64,000 nt of DNA from Branchiostoma floridae. Taxonomy: Eukaryota > Chordata > Leptocardii > Amphioxiformes > Branchiostomatidae. The notes beneath the pieces were generated by a model that ran no database searches, had not been told where the DNA came from, and saw only the letters and a list, made by a program, of their open reading frames with translations. The translations under genes were made by a program, and so were the position numbers. The stretch lies in the NCBI RefSeq assembly GCF_000003815.2, contig NC_049986.1:3366679-3430678 (forward strand), in the 5' to 3' direction. Below are positions 1 through 10,488 of the stretch, piece after piece; within the stretch, counting starts at the first letter, position 1, and each line of letters opens with the position of its first letter.

Positions 1-1600
1 TAATAGCAAACTAATACTGGAAAAAGTGTTGAGGAGACAAACTGTGTCAATTTGAATGACACACTTGCAGATAGCGCAATAAGAACTGTATATAGCAAAC
101 TAATAGCGGAAAAAGTGTTCAGGAGACAAAGTTGAAACGGTGTCAATTTGAATGACACACTTACAGATAGCGAAATAAGAAATATACATAGCTAACTCAT
201 AGCGAAGTGTAACGTGTTCAGAGGACAAACTATTAATTTGAATGACAAACTTGCAGATAGCGCAATAAGAACTGTTTATAGCAAACTAATAGCGGAAAAA
301 GTGTTCAGGAGACAAAATGTGTCAATTTGAATGACACACTTACAGGTAGCGCAATAAGAACTGTATATAGTAAACTGATAGCAGAAAAAGTGTTCAGGAG
401 ACAAACTGTGTCAATTTGAATGACACACTTACAGGTAGCGCAATAAGAAATGTACATACTTTATTAGCTAACCCATAGCTAACTGTGTCAATTTGAATGA
501 CACACTTGCAGATAGCGCAGTGTATAAAGCAAACTAATAGCGGACAAAGTGTTCAGGAGACAAACTGTGTCAATTTGAATGACACACTTACAGGTAGCGC
601 AATAAGAAATATACATAGCTAAGTCATAGCGAAGTGTAACGTGTTCAGAAGACAAACTGTGTCAATTTGAATGACAAACTTGCAGATAGCGCAATAAGAA
701 CTGTTTATAGCAAACTAATAGCGGAAAAAAGTGTTCAGGAGACAAACTGTGTCAATTTGAATGACACACTTACAGGTAGCGCAATAAGAAATGTAGATAG
801 ATAACTCATAGCGAAGTGTAACGTGTTTAGGAGACAAACTGTGCCAATTTGAATGACACATTCATAGAACAGCGCCGTAAGAACTGTATATAGCAAACTA
901 ATAGCGAAAAACGTGTTCAGGAGACATCTACAAACTGTGTCAATTTGAATGACACACTTACAGATAGCGCAATAAGAAATGTACATACTTTATTAGCTAA
1001 CCCATAGCTAACTGTGTCAATTTGAATGACACACTTGCAGATAGCGCAGTGTATAAAGCAAACTAATAGCGGACAAAGTGTTCAGGAGACAAACTGTGTC
1101 AATTTGAATGACACACTTACAGGTAGCGCAATAAGAAATATACATAGCTAAGTCATAGCGAAGTGTAACGTGTTCAGAAGACAAACTGTGTCAATTTGAA
1201 TGACAAACTTGCAGATAGCGCAATAAGAACTGTTTATAGCAAACTAATAGCGGAAAAAAGTGTTCAGGAGACAAACTGTGTCAATTTGAATGACACACTT
1301 ACAGGTAGCGCAATAAGAAATGTAGATAGATAACTCATAGCGAAGTGTAACGTGTTCAGGAGACAAACTGTGCCAATTTGAATGACACATTCATAGAACA
1401 GCGCCGTAAGAACTGTATATAGCAAACTAATAGCGAAAACGTGTTCAGGAGACATCTACAAACTGTGTCAATTTGAATGACACAATTACAGATAGCGCAA
1501 TAAGAACTGTATATAGTAAACTTATAGCTGTTCAGGAGACAAACTGTGTCAATTTGAATGACAAATTTATAGAACAGCGATCTAAATTATCTTATGAACG
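1..1600 (-). repeat. Degenerate ~90 bp satellite, first orientation
   Basis: About 17 diverged units of ~85-90 bp. Each is centred on GTGTCAATTTGAATGACAC, an imperfect palindrome with TGTCA/TGACA arms, followed by a GATAGCGCAATAAGAA segment and an AAAGTGTTCAGGAGACAAAC segment. Reverse-complemented, these units match the family that continues from 1660 onward, so this block is the same satellite read on the minus strand. A higher-order duplication lies inside it: roughly 441-969 recurs at 970-1497 with an offset of 529 bp. Open frames in this block are repeat artefacts; I see no gene. Confidence 0.9.
441..1497. repeat. Recent 529 bp tandem duplication inside the satellite
   Basis: The segment starting CAATAAGAAATGTACATACT at 441 recurs at 970 and stays nearly identical to about 1497, with a one-base deletion near 1438. 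Surrounding units are far more diverged, so this multi-unit block was copied recently, for example by unequal exchange. Confidence 0.85.
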
Positions 1601-1654
1601 AAAGCTTGCTCTGACGAAAACTTTTTCAACCGGGTGATTATACTATTTAAGTAT

Positions 1655-2446
1655 TTCTTTAGTTTGCTAGTGTGTCATATAAATTGACACAGTTACGTTG
1701 TCCTCCCGACCAAGTCGTCCGTCATGATGGTAACGTTTTCATAAGTGTGCATAAATTGATACAGTTGTCTTACTGACAATTTGTTCCGTTTAAATCCAGT
1801 TTTATACGCTTTAAACATAGCGTTTATGCTAGTGTGTCATGTTCTCATGTTTAAGTTTTTCTGCCATTAAGGGATTTTAAACGGTTTAAAATAGCACTTT
1901 TCTATAAGTGTGTCATATAAATTGACACAGTTGTCTTTCTGTTAATGTTTTCCGTTATAATACTATCATATGGTTAGATACAGCGCTATTCTATAAGTGT
2001 GTCATATGAATTGATACAGTTGTCCTCCTGACCAAGATTTCTGTTATTAAAATGTTATAAAAAAGTTTTATGCGGTTTAAACTTTTCTACAAGTGTGTCA
2101 TAAAAGTTGACACAGTTATCTTCCTGACCACGTTTTCCGTCATAGGACAGTTTTATATTGTTTAAACATCTCTTTTTTTCTTACTGTGTCATGCAAATTG
2201 CCATAGTTGTCTTCGTGACCAGGTCTTCCGTCATTAAGGTAGTTTTATTCAGCGCTTTTCTACTAGTGTTTCATATTAATTGACAACGGTTTCTACCATA
2301 TGGCAGTTTTATAGTTTATACGGATTAAACATCGCGTTCCTACTAGTATGTCATGCAAATTGACACAGTTGTCCTCCCGATCAAGTCTTCTGTCATGAAG
2401 GCAGTTTGATGTAGCGCTTTCATTAGTATGTGATAAAAATTGCTGC
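1655..2446 (+). repeat. Same satellite, opposite orientation (left part)
   Basis: Units of ~80-95 bp carrying the core GTGTCATATAAATTGACAC, then GTTGTCCTCCTGACCAAG and TTCCGTCATTAAG. They run on the plus strand, opposite to 1-1600. The array is cut at 2447 by an inserted element and resumes at 5518. Confidence 0.85.
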
Positions 2447-5400
2447 ACTATTTATTCTGGTCGCCTATTCGCCCGGATGTTAGACACGTGATCTCTCTTC
2501 ACTCGTCAGGCCGCCTCCGAACGTCTGGAGCTGAAGCTACGGCTCTTACCGCAAAGCAGACAAAACTTCCCTGCGGCAAGATTGCGTTTGAACGCCGCAG
2601 GGTGGCACGAGGCAGCTCGAGGACTCCGGCGGTCACGGCGTGGTCACCGTCAGGTCGACGTTTGTTCTTTCCACGGAAGGTTTGGTGTCGGTTTCCAGTG
2701 GTCGGTTGGTACATTTTCTGCGCTTCTCCCGTATTGTAAAATTTTCTCGTGTACGTTGCGTTTTAAAGAGCTTCGGAGCGACCTTTTTTGTCATGTTCTT
2801 TCGCCGTTTGTGATTTTCTTCTAGCACGCTTGGAATTCTGATTGCCGGCTGTATCGTTTTAATTTGCATTTCTGTCGCTTATTCGTATGTATGAGCTTCT
2901 AGCAACGGGGAGGAAAGACCCTAGTGCAGAGGTTGGCTGCCTTACACCTTTTTCTCGTTTTACAGTTTCTTCCCTTTTATCCTAGGCCGGGTCGAGTTTA
3001 GGACGCTTTTAGTTCACATTGGCGTTTTGCCCCGCTTGGAGCTGAGTGATTTTTTGTGTGATTTCCTGACTTTGTGTACGTCTTTAGCAGGATCTGACAG
3101 CTAGTCCAAGCAGATAGTTGGTGCCCACATGGCAAGATGGGAATTCTTTTGTCCACGCCATGTTTTTGTATCTATCCTAATCCTCTGTGAAGGAAAGCTG
3201 TGGGTGTTGGCATTCATTGCTAAGGCGTGGAGCAGAACGAGAGTTTCCAGATTTTTATCTCATTTTTGGATTTTCGTGAATATTTCAGGCAGGAACACAG
3301 GACGACGAGGTTACGATCCAGGAGTCAAGATGGCGACCCCCCCCCCCCCTTGGTTCTTTGTTTTCCAGGATTACTTGTCACCCCTCTGGGAGAGCCTGGC
3401 GTAGCGTTCAGCCTGAACCCATCTGAGCTTGGAAGGCTGCGGCTGGTACAATTTGGGTGTCATTTTCCGTTTTGCGGCCAGGTAGAATTTTCTTTTGCTT
3501 TCCTAGATTGAACGTCGAGGCTGTGTATGGGGTTTCCTGCTACCATTTGTTTTAGTTTGTATGTGTATGAGTGTGCACCTGTAAGGCGTGGTGACTGAGT
3601 TGTGGACACGCGTGGCCCAAGAATACTCCACGTAACGCGGCTTGCTCGCATGTGGGATCTGGGCGGTGTGGGACTTGCGTATGTTTTAGACTTGTCTGTC
3701 TGGGAACGGACCTGTTGCCGGGCGCCCGTCCCTCCCCACCTTCTCATGGTTCACGTGTTGTTCATACAGGTCTGACGCTCCCCCCCCTCCGACAACAGGG
3801 ATGCGCGGGACACACCACTGCCAGCTACGGGACACGCCGCCATCAACCTCGCCAAATGTGCGGCAATGGGACCCGTCGGTGGCATGCACAAGCTATAGCA
3901 ACAGAGAGGGGACAAGACGCGCCAGGGAACCTGTTAGGCTGTGATGTTTTTTTTTTTTATTGTGAACCTTGTTTCTTTCACCGCTTAGAGTTGTTTAAAT
4001 AGATACCAGAGAATCCGAGGAGGTGGCTTCAGGGCGCAGCGCTATGAGGAACAGCACTAGTTTGAGGATCAGGCCCGGCTGGCGTTCCGGTCCCTAACAC
4101 GTTACCAACGCCCAGCCCGCCAGTTCATCCAACTTCACCGGCAGCTCAAGGAACGGACTGTGAGTCTTTTGGCTTCCTTTGTTAGGCAGGTTTTCCCCCC
4201 TCCTCTATTAATTTGTGAAATTCGTCTTCCAGTGCGATGGGGTACCGCGGAATGCTTGATTGTTCGGAATTATTCGAGTAACCCTGCGTTAGCCTGACGT
4301 CCTTGTGAATAACACGTCGAGTTACTCGTTTGTTTCTAACGTTATTCCAGTGCGGGGATCCGAGAAGGTGTAGGACGGTGTACCCTTTCTCAGTACGGTG
4401 GAATATCATTCAGTGCGACGGGGTGCCGCGGAAAGATGAATGATTCGGAAAGTATGCAGTTGTTTTAGCCCGTGTGGCATTATCCAGCGCGAAGGGTTTC
4501 CGCGGAAAGCTGGGCGATCCCAAAAAAAAAATTGTGCACGTTTTTCATGACACACTGTGACGACATCCAGTGCGAAGGGGTTCCGCGGAAAGCTGGACGA
4601 TCCAAGAAGTTTTGTACGTTCATCTACTTTTGTGACTTAATCCAGTGCGATGGGTTTCCGCGGAAGGCTGGATGATTTGTTAAGCGGAAGACCTGGGCCG
4701 TACTGAGGCCTGGCTAAGGAGTGTGCGCGGGAAACGGGCTGTGAGGACAGAAGTGAGCAGCATGTTGTGCGTTTGTGCACAAATGATTTTGTATCGCATA
4801 GTGCTGATTTACCAGAGGCAGTACAGAGCACGGTTTTAGTTATGTCTGGTTCCTTCTTCATGGTTTGAGCGCTGTGTAAGATTAGAGTGGGCAGTTTAGC
4901 GTTTGGTAAACGAGAGTGAATACTTAGGAATGTGTGGCTTTACGTAGTGAAAAAGTCCAGAGAAGGGCAAGATGAAGTGACGGGGACAAGTCGAGAAGAA
5001 TGAGAAAGGGATAAGATGAGTAAGGGGAGAGGAAAGGTGAAAGAGCGAAGATAAGGATGGGAAGTTGTTGACAGGGACAAGATAGGAGATGATTTGGAAG
5101 AGTGAACAGGAAAAGGAGCGAGACGATATCATAGGAGAGTGTCATCGGAGGAAGACATTAGGTGACAGGAAGGAAAGGCTCTGAAGCCAGAGAGGGCAAA
5201 GGCGGAAGACGACGATTCCCCATCACTTTATAACGGAGGGGGGATAGATGACCAGGACAATTAGGATACTATTTATTCTGGTCGCCTATTCGCCCGGATG
5301 TTAGACACGTGATCCCTCCATTGTATAAGTATGCAGATTAGGGGACTCTCTTCACTCGTCAGGCCGCCCTCCGACCACGTCTGGAGCCTGAAGCGCGGAA

Positions 5401-5517
5401 TTAGACGCCCGCTTGTAGGCGGTCGTCTCAGCGCATAGGTGACTTTAGGCTCCAAACGACGATTCCCCATCACTTTATAACGGAGGGCGGATAGATGACC
5501 AGGACAAATAGGATACT
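2447..5517. mobile_element. Split-direct-repeat element, non-autonomous, inserted in satellite
   Basis: The structure is A1 - internal - B1 - A2 - B2. A1 (2447-2536) matches A2 (5268-5455), apart from a ~33 bp segment present only in A2. B1 (5209-5267) matches B2 (5456-5514). The trinucleotide ACT sits at every boundary (2447-2449, 5268-5270, 5515-5517). Left of the element the satellite stops at AAAATTG and it resumes at TTATCTTCCTGAC, so no long target duplication is present. This arrangement is known from Ngaro/PAT-type DIRS-order retroelements mobilised by a tyrosine recombinase. I see no reverse transcriptase or recombinase inside, so it would be a non-autonomous or decayed copy. The assignment is inference from architecture. 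Confidence 0.6.
4225..4680 (+). repeat. Internal minisatellite with TTCCGCGGAA palindrome
   Basis: About six degenerate units of ~60-115 bp (typically ~80 bp) inside the split-repeat element, starting near 4228, 4346, 4409, 4485, 4568 and 4640. Each carries ATCCAGTGCGAWGGG, and all but the second also carry a GGTTCCGCGGAAAGCTGG-like sequence with a 10-bp perfect palindrome. No coding potential is seen. Confidence 0.75.
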
Positions 5518-6790
5518 TATCTTCCTGACAACGTTTCCCGTTTTAAGACAGTTTTATACTAGACTGGGTACCATCCGATTTAAGGTTTCAACATTGCGTT
5601 TCTACAGGTGTGTCATGTAATTTGACACAGTTTTCCTCTTGACCAAGTGATCCGTCATTAAGGCTACTGTTTATTTATCGGTTTTCTACAAGAGCGTTAT
5701 AATAATTGACACAGTTGTCCACCCTGACAAAGTCATGAGACAGGTTTATACTGTGTAACCATCGGTTTTATACATGTATGTCCTATAAATAGACAATAAA
5801 GCAGTTTGATAATGTTTAAGCATAGCTTTTCTACTAGCGTGTCATATCAGTTGACACAGTTGTCCTCCAAACGAAGTTTTCTGTTGTAAAATAGTTATAT
5901 GCAGTTCTTACAGCGCTTATTTTAAAGTGTGTCATACAAATTGACACAGTTTGTATCCTGAACACATTGAGCCACATACAGTTTGACACAGCTGTCCTTT
6001 TGACCAGCTATACAGCAATAAAGTTGTTAGGTACAACTCTATCAACACTTTTCCACCAGTGTGTTATATGGATTGACACAAATGCTTTCCTTACCAACTG
6101 TACCGTTCTTTAAGCGCTACTTCATTAGTGTGTCATCCAAATTGACACATTTTGCCCCCTGGGCATGTTTTTCGCCTTTATTTAGTTATATACGGTTTGA
6201 ACAGCGCTTTTCCATAGGTTAATTGTTGTGTCATACAAATGGCACACTTGAACTCCTGACAAAGTTTTCTGTCATTAAAAGATTTTTTTTTGTCACGGTT
6301 TACCAAGTTTACACAGCCCTTTTCTACAAGTGTGTCATGCAAATTGACACATTTGTCTTTTCGGCCAAGTTTTCAGCTATATAGTTCTTAGGTACAGCTC
6401 AAACAACACTTTTCTACTAGTGTGTCATATAAATTGACACAAATGCTTTCCTGACAAACTTTTCCGTCATAAGACAATCTATACGTTTTAAAGAGCGCTT
6501 TTTTCTAAATGTGGGTGATATAGATTGACACAGTTGTCCCCCGAAACAATGTTTTCCGTTTGTAGGACAGTTTTATACGGCTCAAATATCGCTTTTCTAC
6601 AAGTGTGTCAGACAAATTGACACAATTGTCCATCCACCATCAAGGCAATTTTACACTGATTCACATCGCGTTTCTACAAATGTGTCATTCAAATTGACAC
6701 AGTTTTCGTCAGAGCGAGATACGTTTACTATGCGTTTTAGAAGTGTGTCATATGATTGACACAGTTTTCAATCCAGACAGCGCGAGTAGG
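5518..6790 (+). repeat. Satellite array continued (right part)
   Basis: About 14 more plus-oriented units of the GTGTCAT...ATTGACAC satellite, spaced 80-100 bp and strongly diverged in the spacers but conserved at the palindromic core and the CTTTTCTACAAGTGTGTCAT stretch. The last clear core is near 6747-6763. Confidence 0.85.
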
Positions 6791-7640
6791 ATTTTTCCGT
6801 TTATTCTCTTGAACAAGTTAATATTTCAGTTACTTTAAAGTTTTAACCCTGCCATGGTCCAAACCTCAGCAATCAGTTGATACTTCCCCAATGGAATGAC
6901 CGCATCTAACGTCAGATACGAAGGAACCGTTACTAGTACTTCGTAAGAAGGGACCTTTATAATAGAACTTGTCAGATCCCCCATGTGGGCCGAGACGATA
7001 TTAACACAAACGAAGAACGTTCTGCAAGTTCAAACATAATTTCGACTATATCAATAAGCATGACTTGGATCCTCTTCTACTGAACCTAGCACAAACTGAG
7101 ACAAGATACCAGCCGCGTTCTGTTATGACCGCTATGACCTCACTGGTACGACCCGGAAGTACTGTGTCGTAATCGGTTTCACGGAAACCCCCATGCAGTG
7201 CGAAATCGAAGCCGAAAAGAAGCATAAAGAGCCAGTTTGAAGGCCAACTTTGACCCTTCAAATCTCATTCCGAAATAATATTTGAGTCATCACGCGTACT
7301 GTAGGCGATAGAACAACTCGTGGGGATTACTTGGACACCTTTGACAGCCTGATTTAGCCCTGATTTTTTTATCTTTTTTTACGTGACTATGTCAAGTGCC
7401 TCAAACGGGCGTCCAACAGCTGTTTTCTAGCAGCCACGGCGGCCGCGTAGCCTGGCTAAAATCGCGCTCCTACCGGCCGGCCCTACAATTGCCGCCGTCC
7501 TTGGAGGGGGTCATTGACCCCATCCAAAGACTGAAAGAGAGATAGTGTAAACACAGGCTAGCAGCAGCGCAGCTTGGAAACTCCCTCAACCCCGCATTAG
7601 AGAACATTAGCCCATGATGAATCGCCGCTGTCCATGAGAA
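6791..7640. other. No gene recognised
   Basis: Unique-looking sequence between the satellite and the hairpin. Short open frames on both strands show no domain or splice context I can defend. Confidence 0.5.
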
Positions 7641-7716
7641 AGATAAAAGGCAGCACCGCTAGAACTCTGCTGCGAAGCAAGTTTTAGCAGAGTTCTAGCA
7701 GTGCTGCCTTTTATCT
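7641..7716. repeat. Near-perfect hairpin, 31-bp arms, 14-nt loop
   Basis: The arm 7641-7671 is the reverse complement of 7686-7716 with a single mismatch; the loop is 7672-7685. The folded RNA would be ~76 nt, the size of an animal microRNA precursor, but near-perfect pairing is equally typical of a short foldback repeat. No further element boundary is visible. Confidence 0.75.
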
Positions 7717-7994
7717 GACTTTTCCGAGCTACGCAATTAAAATTGCAAGAGTGTTTCAATCAGAATATCCTTGATTATCGTATAAACAGGCCCTGCCCGG
7801 TTTGGAAGGAAGCAGCAATATTTAACGTTACAGTCAGTTCCACATTACCAAGAGGGTGTTTCTTGCCTTTTGTTCTAACATTTTGAAAATCTTGTAACAA
7901 TCTAGATGTGATAAGTTACTGTGAATAACTTCATCAGGTTGGCAATTATTCATATAGTAAGGTTCTTTTAGCACAACCAGAAAATAACTTACTT

Positions 7995-8032
7995 CCGACG
8001 TTTCGGTGTCTGTCAGACACCATCATCAAGGT
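7995..8032 (-). ncRNA. Second hammerhead-like motif, core position mutated
   Basis: Minus-strand copy of the motif at 9499-9540 with the same stem II and GAAA, but the first core segment reads TTGATGA instead of CTGATGA. That changes the first conserved nucleotide of the catalytic core and should impair cleavage. Confidence 0.65.
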
Positions 8033-8045
8033 GGAATGACGGGAA

Positions 8046-9297
8046 CTACTTCTTGCTGCTACTTATAGCCGATGTAGGTGGCGTTGCAGCAGCAAGAATG
8101 CCATCCCAGACGTGGCTCATCTTGTATCCCCCCTCGTCTCTGTTCATGACTGGCACTGATTTTCTGATCCAAACTGCTTCTTTAATCCATCGAGTTCTTC
8201 TGCTTTCCTCTCTGTCAATGACTCTTGCCCCCTCCCAGTCAATTACGCAATTGTTTCTATGAATATGGTCTGTGACTGCCGATTTGTTCTCTGTTTGTTC
8301 TGCTGCCTTCTTCTGAGATCTTGTGTATGCACTGCCTTTGCTGTTTTGTGCCTCCTTTTTGTGTTCTTCAAGTCTGGTGTTGGAAGTCCTGCCCGTCTCT
8401 CCAATGTACACCTTGTCACAACTTTTGCACGGAACCTTGTAGACACAGTCTGTTTTAGAGGAGTCTTCCAGTCTGTCCTTGGAATGCACCAACAAGTTTC
8501 TGAGCGTGGTCTTGGGCTTAACTGCCGTGGCAATGGCATGTTTTCTGAAGATCCTTTCAAGTGTCTCTGTAATGCCTTTGACATAAGGTATGATGATCAT
8601 GCCCTTAGACTTCTGTTCTTCTTTCTTCTTTTCTTTCTTGGGTTTGGGTTTGTTGGACTGATGTTGCACTCTTTTGAAAGTCCAGTCTGGGTAACCACAG
8701 AGTGACAGGGCTTGTTTGATGTGTTCGACATCTTGTTGTCTGTCTGTTTCCTCTGTGACCACTGTTTTGCTCCTGTCCATCAGCGTTCTGATTACTCCTA
8801 GTTTCTGGTGGAGCGGATGATGGGAATTGAAATCTAGATACTGGTCTGTGTGGGTCTTTTTTCTGTAGACCAAAAGTTTCACCGTGCCGTCTTCTCTCCT
8901 CACTAGTAAGGTGTCCAGAAAGGGTGGAGTGCCCTGATCTTCTTCCTCAAGGGTGAACTTTATACTACCCGTGGGGTCTATGGAGTTTAAGTGGTCGGTA
9001 AGTTCATGTTGTGTCCCCTGTCTTATAATTTCCATGATGTCATCCACATATCTCTTCCAAAGTTTCGGCCTACAGTTCACCGGAGCTGTGGCCATGGCCT
9101 GCTGTTCTAGCCGTTCCATGAAGAGGTTAGCTAGAACCGGGGAGACGGGGCTTCCCATCGCTGTACCGAACCGTTGTTGGTAAATGTTGCCTCTAAAACT
9201 GAAATAAGTGGTGGTGACTATGAATGTTAACAACTCCATAATGTCCTCCACTTGGAGCTTGGTTCTGTTCTTGAGGTCAGTATCAGCAAGTAGTCTC
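8046..9297 (-). pseudogene. Penelope-like reverse transcriptase with GIY-YIG endonuclease, N-terminally truncated
   Basis: An open frame of ~416 residues. RT motif GTAMGSPVSPVLANLFME lies near residues 48-65 and the catalytic YVDD at 87-90 of the visible frame, followed by PPFLDTLLVR. A Lys/Glu-rich linker (~220-235) leads to a GIY-YIG nuclease domain, CVYKVPCKSC at 288-297 and YIGETGR at 301-307, ending SSSKK. This RT plus GIY-YIG order defines endonuclease-bearing Penelope-like elements. The N-terminal half of the RT, including the fingers, is missing: the frame runs straight into the inverted terminal copy at 9298, so no authentic start exists. The remaining frame is uninterrupted, suggesting a fairly recent insertion. 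Confidence 0.9.
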
Positions 9298-9498
9298 GGA
9301 GGGGGCAAGAGTCATTGACAGAGAGGAAAACAGAAGAACTCGATGGATTAAAGAAGCAGTTTGGATCAGAAAATCAGTGCCAGTCATGAACAGAGACGAG
9401 GGGGGATACAAGCTGAGCCACGTCTGGGATGGCATTCTTGCTGCTGCAACGCCACCTACATCGGCTATAAGTAGCAGCAAGAAGTAGTTCCCGTCATT

Positions 9499-9540
9499 CC
9501 ACCCTGATGATGGTGTCTGACAGACACCGAAACGTCGGAA
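9499..9540 (+). ncRNA. Hammerhead-ribozyme-like motif in Penelope terminal repeat (intact core)
   Basis: CTGATGA (9504-9510) is followed by a 7-bp stem II, GGTGTCT/AGACACC (9512-9518 with 9522-9528, 3-nt loop), then GAAA (9529-9532) and CGTC. This is the conserved hammerhead core order. Short-stem hammerheads are established components of Penelope-like element terminal repeats. Stems I and III are very short here, so activity as a monomer is doubtful. Confidence 0.75.
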
Positions 9541-9812
9541 GTAAGTAATTTTCTGGTTGTGCTAAAAGAACCTTACTATATGTGATAAGTTACTGTTTTA
9601 CAACTATTTGTAACATCTGTTTGACGTTCTAAATATTTCTACTGTATTCATACATGTTAGAAACATTTCTTACATCAAATACATTATTTCTGCCAATTTC
9701 CAGACCGTTCCAACATGGATTCATTATTTGTTGTAACATTTTCGAACATTGATACAATATTGTGTAACTGGGTCCGTGGGCTGGGAATAGGGCAATCACA
9801 CATCCCTGCTAA

Positions 9813-10014
9813 GGCTTAGGTCACATTTCCGAACCGGGGCCCGGCCGGGCAGCTGTCGGGAGCGAAAAGAATTATAAAAAAATGCATCAAAATACACAAA
9901 ATGTCAAATTGAGATTCATGGGCATGATTTGTGTATATTTCTAAGTATACATTGTAATTTTTCGTTTCTTAAAACATCCCGGCCGGGCCCCGATTTTCAA
10001 ATGTGACCTAAGCC
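9813..10014. mobile_element. Harbinger-like MITE (202 bp)
   Basis: Terminal inverted repeats begin GGCTTAGGTCACATTT and continue ~36 bp through a GGGGCCCGGCCGGG block, with a few mismatches. TAA is duplicated at 9810-9812 and 10015-10017. TIRs starting GG with a 3-bp TWA duplication fit PIF/Harbinger-derived MITEs. The AT-rich centre is non-coding. Confidence 0.8.
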
Positions 10015-10488
10015 TAAGTACACGAAATTATGTATGTCTGCCAGCGTCTCACAAAAGAGCTAAAAAATACAAGAACCCAACAAAGAACCCAGCTTAGCAG
10101 CTTTGTTAAGGGGGCAATAAAAGTTTTTTATGGAGGAAAAATAACATGTTCCATCAATAACAAAAACGCATACTAGATGTTTGAATTTTTTAATAACGAG
10201 ATATTTGAACCATCACATTCTCAATGTTTCCAACAAAATATAATTTGATTAAAACATGTTGACAGTTTTATCTTTTATTGTTTAATTAATTTACAACTAT
10301 GGTAAGTATTCTTTTGTAATTCAATCTTATTACAGATATTTCTTTTTAATTCCTATCGGTAACTTGTAATGGACTCTACTTGTGCTAACAGCTGAGTCGT
10401 TTGAGTAATCTGTTTCAAGAAACCAGCCTTTCTTTTCCTAAATGTTGAAATCCCTTTCCATTCCTGCAGTGTCAAAGACAAATTCAAC

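Larger units (their letters stand above)
7923..9579 (-). mobile_element. Penelope-like element, 5'-truncated, inverted terminal copies
   Basis: The element is bounded by a 17-bp direct repeat ATGTGATAAGTTACTGT at 7906-7922 and 9580-9596, taken as the target duplication. It carries a minus-strand RT/GIY-YIG frame. Its last ~280 bp (7955-8235) recur inverted at 9298-9579, so the 5' end consists of an inverted copy of the 3' end. Inverted or tandem pseudo-LTR arrangements with 5' truncation are known for Penelope-like elements. Both terminal copies contain a hammerhead-like motif. Confidence 0.88.

Noticed and set aside
735-1455. Minus-strand frames of 63-83 residues with a repeated CVIQIGTVCLL pattern
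   Set aside because: They are translations of the duplicated satellite units and carry no independent coding signal.
7046-7261. 71-residue minus-strand frame
   Set aside because: No domain, splice sites or repeat support; could be chance.
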